From: Acidobacteriota bacterium
GTDB taxonomy: Bacteria; Acidobacteriota; Terriglobia; Terriglobales; Acidobacteriaceae
Direction: 5' to 3'
Length of the DNA stretch: 43,225 bases
Assembly: GCA_025359885.1 (NCBI GenBank)
Contig: JANYDG010000042.1
Span: forward strand, 1-43,225
This document shows positions 25,580 to 33,487 of this stretch, in pieces; within the stretch, counting starts at the first letter, position 1; each line of letters opens with the position of its first letter. The translations under genes were made by a program, and so were the position numbers. The notes below the pieces were generated by a model that saw only the letters and a program-made list of their open reading frames with translations, had not been told where the DNA came from and made no database searches.

Positions 25580-26341
25580 TCAAGCTCCCAGGGGATGGCG
25601 GTACCAGTCTTTGTAGATCAAATATTTGGCCGGTATTTTCCCCAGAGCTCCGAACCACTGCGGGCAATAGGGTGCCATCCAGATAAAGTCGCCTGCGCTG
25701 ACGGGGTACCAATTGTCTCCAAGCCGGTAGATACCGCCGCCCTCAAGCATGAGCAGGCCGTGCTCCATGACGTGAACCTCGACCATGGCCAGGGAGGCGC
25801 CAGGGTCATACGTCATTGTGTTGACGGCAAAGTCCCAGGCGGGGCCGTCAGGCATGAGCCGCTTGACCTGCAGGGCTGAGTCGCCGCCGAGCGATTCAGA
25901 GGGAAGGGACGATTCGTCGCCAACAAATGCCCGGCCAGGCGCGTCCTGAAGGGAACCGGTGATTCCTTCATAGCGTTTTTCGATGACCACCACTCGGGAT
26001 TGGACGCTGGCGCGGAACTGCCGCGCCATTCCATCCGGGTCAAAAGCGTACTGGCCGGGCGTCAGGGTTGCGGACAGGCCTTCCCCTGCGACCTCGAACT
26101 CCAACTCGCCTTCCAACACATAAACGAAGCGCTGAAGACCGGGAAGCGCCGGGGGAAGGGTGCCTCCTTCCTTGAATTCGGCGGTCATCCATGAGAAGGC
26201 CGCGCCAAGTTGGGGGGCCGCGTGGACGATGAATTCAACCCCGTCTGCAGCCGGAAGCGGCGTTCGAATGAACGTGTCAGGTGTCTGCAACAGGTGGTCA
26301 GGCTTCCGGCTGCTTCGACTTTCCCCTAGAGAAGTTAACAT
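25580..26341 (-). CDS. allE: (S)-ureidoglycine aminohydrolase
   Basis: 253 residues forming two cupin domains: about 60-125 (RFVYVLEGELEFEV, GQYAFDPDGM) and about 180-250 (GLLMLEGGGIYRLGDNWYPV in two parts, GDFIWMAPYCPQWFGALG). The metal set E188, H190, H194 and Q228 has the same E-x-H-x3-H ... Q spacing as the Mn site of the plant enzyme (E235, H237, H241, Q275, recalled). It removes ammonia from ureidoglycine to give ureidoglycolate. It sits between the allantoate and ureidoglycolate amidohydrolases, as its step does in the pathway. Confidence 0.93.
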   Translation of the reverse strand: MLTSLGESRSSRKPDHLLQTPDTFIRTPLPAADGVEFIVHAAPQLGAAFSWMTAEFKEGGTLPPALPGLQRFVYVLEGELEFEVAGEGLSATLTPGQYAFDPDGMARQFRASVQSRVVVIEKRYEGITGSLQDAPGRAFVGDESSLPSESLGGDSALQVKRLMPDGPAWDFAVNTMTYDPGASLAMVEVHVMEHGLLMLEGGGIYRLGDNWYPVSAGDFIWMAPYCPQWFGALGKIPAKYLIYKDWYRHPLGA

Positions 26342-26378
26342 GATGTTTTCCCTTCATAGTCGTCTGTATGCGGTTCAA

Positions 26379-27623
26379 TTAAAGAGGCTTATTGTCCTGG
26401 ATTCTGGCGATTCGGCTGAGGAATAACTCTGCGACAAGCAGAGCGGCATCCAAATCTTCTGCGACTACCGATTCGTCCGGATGATGACTGATGCCGCCAG
26501 GGCTACGCAGGAAAAGCATCGCCGTCGGCAGGCGTGTGGCCATGACCATGGCATCGTGGCCGGCCCCACTCGGCAGGCGACGAACAGGAAAACCAGATGC
26601 CTCGACCGACTCGGCAAGGTACGCGGTCATCTGTTCATCCATGGACACGGCAGGCTGCTGCATCTGAATTTTTCCCACGCAGATCAGGCCGCGGCGCCTT
26701 GCGATCGCCGATGCGCGCTCCAGTAGTTCGAAGACCGCCTGATCTCGCAGGTCGTCGCGCTCCGAGCGAAGGTCCAGGCTCAGGCACACACTGCCGGCAA
26801 TCACATTGCTGGCATTTGGCTTGGCGAGGGCCTTGCCGACCGTAGCGATGAAGGCCCCGTCCGATTCGAGAGCAAGGTTTTCCACAGCCAGAATCCACTC
26901 GGCCGCTGCCGTCATGGCATCGGATCGCAGGTGCATCGGGGTGGTTCCGGCGTGGTTGGCGTGGCCAGAAAATGTGAGTTCGCAGCGGGTCTGCCCGACG
27001 ATGCCGGTCACGACGCCGAGTTGCAACCCTTCCGCTTCGAGCACCGGGCCCTGTTCGATGTGGATTTCAAGGTATCCTACGGCATCATGGGCAACCGACG
27101 CTTGGTCGATTTGTGCCGGATCGAGGCCAAAGTCTCGAATGGCCGTCTCAACTGGAACGCCTTCCAAATCCCTGAGTGCGAGCAATTGTGGGTCGAAGCG
27201 GCCAGCGACGGCCCGGCTGCCAAGAAAGGGAACCCCAAAGCGGACCCCTTCTTCCTCTGAAAAGGCGATGACTTCAAGCGCCAGCGGCAAGGCAGCGGCC
27301 TGGGCTGAGGCAACAAGTTCGAGGGCCATCACCACGCCGAGCACTCCATCAAAGGCTCCCGCATTGGGAACTGTATCAATGTGCGATCCCAACACAAATC
27401 GAGGCGAGCCCGCATATTCAGGCTGCCAGATGCCGCGCAGATTGCCGACCGCATCGACCGTGACGGCCATTCCCAGGGCCTTCATCCTGTGCCGCAGATG
27501 TTCGTGCACGGCGGCTACCGGGGGAGTGAGGAAGCGTCGCGTCGTGCGCTCTACCTCTTCCGACATCTCGGCGATCAGTCGGCACTCCGCCAGCAGGCGA
27601 TCCGCCCTTGCCGAGCGGGTCAT
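26379..27623 (-). CDS. allC: Allantoate amidohydrolase (M20 family)
   Basis: 414 residues. Metal ligands read GSHID (H81), GAFDGVLG (D92), FSEEEGVRFG (E123-E125), EIHIEQGPVLE and SPGGISHHPDE. GHANHAGTTPM and GAGHDAMVMA are substrate-side and dimer-interface blocks usual in allantoate amidohydrolase and N-carbamoyl-L-amino acid hydrolase. With allB before it and allE after it, allantoate is the best substrate: products are ureidoglycine, carbon dioxide and ammonia. Its ATG overlaps the allB stop (ATGA, 27620-27623), coupling the first two steps. Cytosolic; needs divalent metal, typically Mn. Confidence 0.88.
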   Translation of the reverse strand: MTRSARADRLLAECRLIAEMSEEVERTTRRFLTPPVAAVHEHLRHRMKALGMAVTVDAVGNLRGIWQPEYAGSPRFVLGSHIDTVPNAGAFDGVLGVVMALELVASAQAAALPLALEVIAFSEEEGVRFGVPFLGSRAVAGRFDPQLLALRDLEGVPVETAIRDFGLDPAQIDQASVAHDAVGYLEIHIEQGPVLEAEGLQLGVVTGIVGQTRCELTFSGHANHAGTTPMHLRSDAMTAAAEWILAVENLALESDGAFIATVGKALAKPNASNVIAGSVCLSLDLRSERDDLRDQAVFELLERASAIARRRGLICVGKIQMQQPAVSMDEQMTAYLAESVEASGFPVRRLPSGAGHDAMVMATRLPTAMLFLRSPGGISHHPDESVVAEDLDAALLVAELFLSRIARIQDNKPL

Positions 27624-29107
27624 GGGTTCCGCCGCAATTCACGCCCATGGGCTTTGGGGTCGATTACGCCGCGCACGCCGCCCTCGCCTCGACCCCAGTA
27701 AATGCACTCGCCACGCAGATAGGTTTCAAGCACACGCCCATGCAGCTGGGCACCTCGATACGGTGAAACCTTATGCCGAAAGCGCAGATCTGCTTCGGCG
27801 ACGGTCCACTCTGCGTCGGGATCCATGATGACCAGGTCGGCATCGTATCCGGCGGCAAGCGCACCTTTTCGCCCGGTAAGTCCGGCAAGGCGGGCAGGTT
27901 CGGTGGCCAGCCATTTGGCCAGCAACTCCAATCCGCGTGATTGGTCCTTGACGCGCCGGGTGACGCCAGTCCAGACCACTGGCAGGCCCAGTCCGAGGCT
28001 GGCAATGCCGCCCCACGCCTCGTCAAAACGCCCCGATCCGTGCTGCTTCATGTCGGGTGGGCAGGGTGAATGATCGGTAGCAACCATATCAATGGTTCCG
28101 TCGAGCAGCGCCTTCCACAGTGCGTCACGGTTTGCCTTGTCGCGAATCGGGGGTGCACATTTGCACTCTGTCGCACCATCGGGAATGTCTTCAGCCGCGA
28201 ACCAGAGGTACTGAGGGCAGGTTTCAACGGATATTTTCAGCCCTGCTTTGCGGGCTTTCCGCAGCATCGGCAACGCTTCGGCACTTGATAGATGCACGAT
28301 ATGCAACGGGGTCGGGAATTCCTTTGCGAGGCGGATGAGCAGCGCGACTGCCTCCACCTCAGCTTTGTCGGGCCGCGAGGCCAGGTAGGTCCAGTACCGT
28401 CGCCAGTCAACGCGTCCGTCGTAGGTGCACAACACTCCGGCGTTGATCTCTCCGGTCGCCCAATCCACAGGTGCGGCCAGCTCGGCGTGCGCCAGCAGCG
28501 GCAGCCCGGACCCCATCAAAACCGCCAGCGCCTTGCGCAACTGTGCCTCGTCCACCCAGGCAAAGCCGTCGATGCCAGAGTGAATGAGGAAGCACTTGAA
28601 TCCCGGCACGCCGGCCTCGATCAGCTCGGCCAACTCGTTCTCGTTTCCGCCCACGCCTCCATTGCCGACCACGCCGCCCCAGGCCATCCAATCCACCCAG
28701 GCTTTGTTGGTAGCCGCTTCGCGCTTGGCTTCGAGAGCTGCGACGTTAATCGTTTCCGGTTCTGAATTGAGCGGCATATCGACCACGGTGGTCACGCCAC
28801 CGGCGGCCGCTGCCTGGGTGGCTGTTTCAAAGCCCTCCCAAAGCGTGCGTCCGGGATCGTTGATATGAACATGGGTATCGACCAAACCGGGCAGGATTGC
28901 AAAATCGCCGTAGTCGCGCAGGTGCGCGTCGGCGGGAATAGCATCCCAGGCGGCAACCTCTTCAATGCGGCCAGATTTAACCAGCAGGGTTGCGGGCCGC
29001 AGACCCTCGGCCGTGACCACCCGCGTTGAGCGGAAGGCCCAGGTCACGGAATGTTTCCAGCCTCCGCCTGCTGCTCCCTCGCCGGCCTGATTTGCTTCCT
29101 GTGCCAT
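27620..29107 (-). CDS. allB: Allantoinase
   Basis: 495 residues from ATG 29107 (MAQEANQAGEG), with GGAGA at 29119-29123; an in-frame upstream start at 29176 would run into the divergent guaD start. It is an amidohydrolase-superfamily TIM barrel: DTHVHINDPGRTLWEGFETA (H79, H81), the metal-bridging lysine in GFKCFLIHSG (about K171), LLAHAEL, PLHIVHLSSAEAL and ATDHSPC (Asp about 330). DPGRTxWEGFxTAT and VDMPLNSxPxT are allantoinase features rather than dihydropyrimidinase ones. It opens allantoin to allantoate and is the first gene of the ureide operon. Dihydropyrimidinase side activity is possible given preTA nearby. Confidence 0.92.
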   Translation of the reverse strand: MAQEANQAGEGAAGGGWKHSVTWAFRSTRVVTAEGLRPATLLVKSGRIEEVAAWDAIPADAHLRDYGDFAILPGLVDTHVHINDPGRTLWEGFETATQAAAAGGVTTVVDMPLNSEPETINVAALEAKREAATNKAWVDWMAWGGVVGNGGVGGNENELAELIEAGVPGFKCFLIHSGIDGFAWVDEAQLRKALAVLMGSGLPLLAHAELAAPVDWATGEINAGVLCTYDGRVDWRRYWTYLASRPDKAEVEAVALLIRLAKEFPTPLHIVHLSSAEALPMLRKARKAGLKISVETCPQYLWFAAEDIPDGATECKCAPPIRDKANRDALWKALLDGTIDMVATDHSPCPPDMKQHGSGRFDEAWGGIASLGLGLPVVWTGVTRRVKDQSRGLELLAKWLATEPARLAGLTGRKGALAAGYDADLVIMDPDAEWTVAEADLRFRHKVSPYRGAQLHGRVLETYLRGECIYWGRGEGGVRGVIDPKAHGRELRRNP

Positions 29108-29167
29108 ACTGTCTCTGTTCTCCAACGTTCTTCCCGAAATCCCAGTGTATCGGAGGCTCATCCCCTT

Positions 29168-29647
29168 ATGGCGCATTCGCCCAATCCTCAGTTCATGCGT
29201 CGCGCGATTGCGCTAGCCACCGAGAACATCCTTGCAGGCACGGGCGGCCCCTTTGCCGCGGTCATTGTGCGCGATGGGCAGATGATCGCCGAGGGTGCCA
29301 ACTCCGTCACCAGTACCAATGACCCCACCGCCCATGGCGAAGTCAATGCGATTCGCAACGCTTGCCGCGTGCTCAAGACGTTTTCGCTGGTCGGTTGCGA
29401 AATCTACACCAGTTGCGAGCCCTGCCCCATGTGCCTTGCCGCCATTTACTGGGCGCGAATGGACGCTATTTACTTTGGCAGTAACCAGCAGGATGCCGCC
29501 GCAGCTGGTTTTGACGACGCCTTCCTCTATGAAGAATTTCGCAAGAGCAGCGACCTGCGCAAGATTCCTGCAACGCAGTTGTTGCAAAGCGAAGCAAACT
29601 GCGCATTCGCCGCCTGGCAAATCCTTCCGGCCAGGGTCGATTACTAA
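29168..29647 (+). CDS. guaD: Guanine deaminase (cytidine-deaminase fold)
   Basis: 159 residues from ATG 29168 with GGAGG at 29152-29156; the frame is open further upstream without a better start. TAHGEV gives the zinc histidine (H56) and proton-shuttle glutamate (E58); SCEPCPMC gives the two zinc cysteines (C86, C89). GGPFAAVIVRDG, the N-D-P-T-A-H-G-E block, AIYWARMDAIYF and the GFDDAFLYEEF tail closely follow Bacillus subtilis GuaD as I recall it. It converts guanine to xanthine plus ammonia, the entry to purine breakdown. It is divergent from allB across 60 bases, so one regulator could serve both directions. Confidence 0.92.
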   Translation: MAHSPNPQFMRRAIALATENILAGTGGPFAAVIVRDGQMIAEGANSVTSTNDPTAHGEVNAIRNACRVLKTFSLVGCEIYTSCEPCPMCLAAIYWARMDAIYFGSNQQDAAAAGFDDAFLYEEFRKSSDLRKIPATQLLQSEANCAFAAWQILPARVDY

Positions 29648-29681
29648 ATCCTCAAATCACCAAAGCTAAACCTTTCGGTGG

Positions 29682-31037
29682 ATGCGAAGAATTTCATCGC
29701 CCCGTACGATTCCGCAAATGGCTTCCCAACAAAGACAACTGGGCCTGGCTGCGGCCATCGCCGTCGTCACCGGCGAATCGATCGCGCTCGGCATCTTCCT
29801 CACCCCTGCGGCGATGGCAAAATCCCTTGGTTCTCCGCTGCTGTTAGCTGCTGTGTGGCTGGGTATGGCGCTCATGGCCATGTGCGGCGCGCTGTGCTAC
29901 TCCGAACTGGCGATTCGTTTTCCAGAGTCGGGCGGCGAATACGTCTACCTGCGCGCTGGATACGGCGAGACCGTCGCCTTTCTCTACGGCTGGATGAGCT
30001 CGATCGTCATGTATCCCGGTGTGGCTGCCGCGCTTGCGGTCGGATCAGTGCCGTATCTGGCTCAGGTATTGCCTGTGGGTGCGCGCGCTTTGGCGTTTGC
30101 GCCGGTCTTGATTCTCGTGGTGTTTGGAGCCATCAATCTGCTCGGAACGCGCCTCAGCGGCAGCATCATGAGTTCGGTGAATATTCTCAAACTCGTTGTC
30201 CTCTTTGGCCTCGTAGGCTGGGCAGTGGTTTCAGGCCACGCTCACCCTGGCAACCTCCTGCCTCTGGCTGCGCGCCGCCCTGGTTCAGACGCACTCTTTC
30301 CGGCAATTGCAGGCGGCGTGGTCAGCGCTTTCTTCAGCTTTGGCGGCTGGTGGGAGGCAAGCAAGATTGCCGGCGAAGTTCGCAACCCCCGCCGCACCCT
30401 GCCGCTGGCCTTTCTTGGCGGCGTCAGCGTCGTGACCCTCGTCTACCTGCTCATCAGCGCTGCCTTTCTCGCGGTTGTGCCGATTGAGCAGATCTCGTCA
30501 AATACCGCCTTCGTCGCACAGTTCGGGTTGGCGCTGTTTGGTGAGGCCGGAGCCCGCGTGCTCTCACTCACCGTGCTGGTCTGCGTATGCTCGGGCATTG
30601 CCGCCCTCTCCATGGCTGCGCCCCGGGTCTCTTACGCGATGGCGCAGAAAGGCGCGTTTTTGCCCGCATTCGGCAGGCTCCACCCGCGCTGGGGCACCCC
30701 GGCCAACGCAATCCTGCTGCAAACCGGGCTGGCCGTTGCGGTGCTGCTCCTGGGCGCGTTTGATCGCGTGCTCGCTTTCATCATCTTTTCCGCCATCCTC
30801 TTCCTCGCGCTCGCCGCCTCGACCCTTTTTCGTACCACTGAGCCGGTCAGGGCATGGTGGTTTCCCGTCGCGCCCATTCTGTTTATTCTCCTCAGTGCAG
30901 TGATCGCCCTGCTTATCCTCATGCATGACCCTGTGCCCGCAATGGTGGGCGTGGCCATTGTCCTCTGCGGTTTGCCCCTGCGCAGACTCTTCTTCCCTCA
31001 GCAAACACTGGCCGCCATTTCTCATGAAAGGAACTGA
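29682..31037 (+). CDS. APC-superfamily amino acid/amine permease
   Basis: 451 residues from ATG 29682 (ATG 29718 is a possible later start). Twelve hydrophobic segments are visible. The first helix contains VTGESIALGIFLTP, the unwound substrate-binding helix motif of APC transporters; FSFGGWWEASKIAGEVRNPRR is the conserved loop after helix 6. It should import an amino acid or related solute with proton or by exchange. Being 34 bases downstream of guaD and next to the ureide operon, a nitrogenous breakdown product is plausible, but purines are usually carried by other families. Not an NCS1 or NCS2 carrier. Confidence 0.88.
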   Translation: MRRISSPRTIPQMASQQRQLGLAAAIAVVTGESIALGIFLTPAAMAKSLGSPLLLAAVWLGMALMAMCGALCYSELAIRFPESGGEYVYLRAGYGETVAFLYGWMSSIVMYPGVAAALAVGSVPYLAQVLPVGARALAFAPVLILVVFGAINLLGTRLSGSIMSSVNILKLVVLFGLVGWAVVSGHAHPGNLLPLAARRPGSDALFPAIAGGVVSAFFSFGGWWEASKIAGEVRNPRRTLPLAFLGGVSVVTLVYLLISAAFLAVVPIEQISSNTAFVAQFGLALFGEAGARVLSLTVLVCVCSGIAALSMAAPRVSYAMAQKGAFLPAFGRLHPRWGTPANAILLQTGLAVAVLLLGAFDRVLAFIIFSAILFLALAASTLFRTTEPVRAWWFPVAPILFILLSAVIALLILMHDPVPAMVGVAIVLCGLPLRRLFFPQQTLAAISHERN

Positions 31038-31043
31038 AACCCC

Positions 31044-31619
31044 ATGGCTCACATCACTCTTCCCCCCGGCCTTCAGGGCATTCGCGGGCCCATGGCCTTT
31101 CGCCCGGAAACAGCCAAGCCGCTCAATGAGCTGGTTGAAGTTCTGCTGCACGCTCCTAACAGCCTTACCCCTGGCGAGCGCGAACTCATCGCAACCTACG
31201 TCTCGTACTTGAATGACTGCTACTTCTGCCAGACCGTGCACGGATTCATTGCCTCGGCGCATCTTGATGAAGATGAAGAACTCGTTCGCCGCGTCAAGGC
31301 AGACTTTCAGTATGCCGATATTTCCCCCAAGCTAAAGACGCTCCTCGTCATTGCTGGCAAAGTCCAGCGCGGCGGCAAGCATGTGACGGCGGCAGACGTC
31401 GAGCAAGCTCGCGCCGCCGGTGCCACCGACATTGAAATTCACGACACGGTGCTGATCGCGGCGGCTTTTTGCATGTACAACCGTTACGTTGACGGGCTCG
31501 CAACCTGGCAGCCTCAGGAAGAAGACTTGTATCGCGAACGAGGCAAGCGCACCGCTCGTGAAGGCTACGTCACTGTCAGCCGCGACTACATCCCACAACC
31601 AACCCCGACCACCGTTTGA
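31044..31619 (+). CDS. AhpD-like / carboxymuconolactone decarboxylase-family protein, copy 1
   Basis: 191 residues, six bases after the permease stop. The CMD fold's active motif is NDCYFCQTVH (C59, C62, H66), the C-x2-C-x3-H site used by AhpD alkylhydroperoxidases; GERELIATYVSYLN precedes it with the upstream glutamate. The second half has the helix pair SPKLKTLLVIAGKV and DIEIHDTVLIAAAFCMYNRYVDGL. It probably acts as a peroxidase or thiol-redox protein in the cytosol. A close copy follows at once, so a duplication has been kept. Substrate unknown. Confidence 0.85.
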   Translation: MAHITLPPGLQGIRGPMAFRPETAKPLNELVEVLLHAPNSLTPGERELIATYVSYLNDCYFCQTVHGFIASAHLDEDEELVRRVKADFQYADISPKLKTLLVIAGKVQRGGKHVTAADVEQARAAGATDIEIHDTVLIAAAFCMYNRYVDGLATWQPQEEDLYRERGKRTAREGYVTVSRDYIPQPTPTTV

Positions 31620-31643
31620 GAAAAGCACAAAGGAACCCGCATC

Positions 31644-32240
31644 ATGGCCCATATAGAACTTCCCCAGGGACTGCCTGGCATCAGCGCCGGTTTCGCCTTC
31701 CGTCCAGAGACGGCCAAACCCATGCGCGAACTGGCGCACATTCTGCTGCACGAACCCAACAGCCTGGAACCGGGCGAGCGCGAGCTGATTGCCACCTATG
31801 TCTCATCGCTCAACGAGTGCTATTTTTGCCAGACCAGTCACGGGGCCGCCGCAGCCTGCCACCTGGGTGAAAGCGCTACAGTCCGTCAAGTCGCTGTTGA
31901 CTACACCCAGGCCGCGATTTCAGAGAAGCTGAAAAGTCTCCTGGTGATTGCAGCAAAGGTGCAGCAGGATGGCAAAAAAGTGACGGAAAGCGATGTCGCC
32001 GCAGCCAGAGCTCAGGGCGCAAGTGACATGGAAATTCACGATACCGTGCTCATCGCCGCTGCTTTTTGCATGTACAACCGCTACGTCGATGGCCTCGGCA
32101 CCTGGCAGCCGCGCGACGAAGCGATGTATGCACCCATGGGGCAGCATCTGGCCAGCCATGGCTACCGGACGCCTTCCATCCAGGCAGTGAACCCCGCCAG
32201 CGCAGGCGCTGCTGAAAAGACTGAATCCATCCTGGCCTGA
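31644..32240 (+). CDS. AhpD-like / carboxymuconolactone decarboxylase-family protein, copy 2
   Basis: 198 residues, 24 bases after copy 1. The first 66 residues align with copy 1 without a gap, including FRPETAKP, PGERELIATYVS and CYFCQTSH (C59, C62, H66), and the EIHDTVLIAAAFCMYNRYVDGL block is identical. Differences are concentrated in the middle (VRRVKADFQYADIS against VRQVAVDYTQAAIS) and in the alanine-rich tail. Tandem duplication is clear. The pair may form a hetero-oligomer, since AhpD proteins are trimers or hexamers. It is the last gene of the guaD operon. Confidence 0.85.
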   Translation: MAHIELPQGLPGISAGFAFRPETAKPMRELAHILLHEPNSLEPGERELIATYVSSLNECYFCQTSHGAAAACHLGESATVRQVAVDYTQAAISEKLKSLLVIAAKVQQDGKKVTESDVAAARAQGASDMEIHDTVLIAAAFCMYNRYVDGLGTWQPRDEAMYAPMGQHLASHGYRTPSIQAVNPASAGAAEKTESILA

Positions 32241-32266
32241 ATCAAGCGCAGCACACAAACCCAGTC

Positions 32267-32294
32267 GCCCAGTTTTCATCTCAGAAAACTGGGC
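32267..32294. terminator. Perfect 11-bp hairpin between convergent genes
   Basis: GCCCAGTTTTC (32267-32277) pairs fully with GAAAACTGGGC (32284-32294) around ATCTCA. It lies between the convergent ends at 32240 and 32355, the place for a bidirectional terminator. No T run follows on either strand, so it may instead only stabilise transcript ends. Confidence 0.5.
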
Positions 32295-32354
32295 TCGCAC
32301 CTCCGGGCGAGGGAGAATCAATCAGTTTGCCTGACTGTTCCGTCCGGTCAGCTG

Positions 32355-33044
32355 CTATCGCACGCCGCAGTTCACCGGTCCAACGATGTTCACCGGAACA
32401 ACCGAAGCGTAGCAGTAGGTAGCCGGGTCTACAAACTGAAATTCCGCAAATCCGGCGCTCACTGCCTCTGTGACTGCCCGCGATTTGGTGAACTCAGCCA
32501 AAGCCTTTGCCGTTCCCGCATCGGGTGACCAGAAGACGAGCATCAGATTGTCGCCCGTTCTCTGTTTGATATCGGTCAGTGGCGTCGGATAGGGGGGCTT
32601 GGTCCCGGCCCAGTTATCCGCAAAAATCAAAACCTTCTTGTATTCCGGCATTCGGGCAGGGAACGACTTGGCCATGTTCGTCGCGTAGGTGTCACGCGCC
32701 TGCATTTCCTTGATCTCTGTTGCACTCATCGGCGGTGCAGGGGTGGTGCTCCTCACACGAACCGCAGGCGCACTTGGGGCAGTTGCCACCGGCGCATTCG
32801 CTGCTGATTGCGCACTGTCCCGTTTCGACATCGCGACGTAGGTGATAAAGGCACCCAGCACCACGATGACCAGAATCGTGCTGACCATCGCTGCGGTCGG
32901 CGGCCATGAGAAAAATCCGCGATTGTCGGATTCATCCTCTGCTACATGTTCGAATGCCCGCAAGACGTCGTCTACGGGCGAGTGGGCATTGTCCTGAGCC
33001 ACCGTTTCAATGGATCCGGAGGGCTTTTCGATAACGTTCGCCAT
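32355..33044 (-). CDS. Single-pass membrane protein of unknown function
   Basis: 229 residues; GAGAGGA lies about six bases before the ATG. A cytoplasmic acidic head (about 1-48) is followed by one membrane helix (about 49-71, AAMVSTILVIVVLGAFITYVA) and an Ala/Pro/Thr-rich linker (about 80-108). A compact periplasmic domain of about 115 residues ends it (KKVLIFADNWAGTKPPYP, GDNLMLVFWSPDAGTAKAL, two cysteines near the end: TYCYAS and VNCGVR). I recognise no family. Convergent with the guaD operon and divergent from preT; neither gives a clear role. Confidence 0.65.
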   Translation of the reverse strand: MANVIEKPSGSIETVAQDNAHSPVDDVLRAFEHVAEDESDNRGFFSWPPTAAMVSTILVIVVLGAFITYVAMSKRDSAQSAANAPVATAPSAPAVRVRSTTPAPPMSATEIKEMQARDTYATNMAKSFPARMPEYKKVLIFADNWAGTKPPYPTPLTDIKQRTGDNLMLVFWSPDAGTAKALAEFTKSRAVTEAVSAGFAEFQFVDPATYCYASVVPVNIVGPVNCGVR

Positions 33045-33487
33045 ACCAATCCTCTCAGTTTCTCGATCTCCTGATGATTGCGATCATCGGTTCGTCGTAG
33101 TCTGGCCCAAGTCGCGGCTAGGGAAGTTGGCTTCAAGTCAAACTGCGAAATTATCAACCGAGGAGTATAGTTCTATCTGCAAATGGCTGCAACGTATTCT
33201 TTCGGATTCTTTTTTCGGGAGAGCGAGCGGCGGCCGATGCGGCGCGGTTGTGCTGGTCCAGATTGCTTTGACCAGGCCGGCTGCTGGCTGTAGTGAAAAG
33301 CCAGGCTCGATCGCTTCCCGGTTTGCTCCTGTTGCCGCGCAACAATTCCGTTGCTGTTCTAAAGGCTTTGCGATACTTTCAAAGTCTCATCCTGCACTTT
33401 CTTACCGGGCCGCGAGCGCAATGCCCCTGGGCCCATTTGGATTCAAAACGGGAATATCCGGCAATTGCATCATTGAAGGAATCGCCA
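33045..33487. other. 443-bp intergenic region, no supported gene
   Basis: It separates the unknown membrane protein (leftward) from preT (rightward) and should hold both promoters. The preT frame is open from 33293, but the 65 codons before 33488 resemble nothing in PreT. A 36-codon frame at 33183 has a poorly spaced ribosome site and was not called. GAAGGA at 33475-33480 is the likely preT ribosome site. I see no clear operator. Confidence 0.4.

Noticed and set aside
26806..27828. 340-codon open frame on the plus strand
   Set aside because: Antisense to allC and allB, serine/proline/arginine-rich, no motif.
33183..33293. 36-codon small frame before preT
   Set aside because: Ribosome site too far from the ATG, no similarity to a known peptide, arginine/cysteine-rich composition typical of chance frames.
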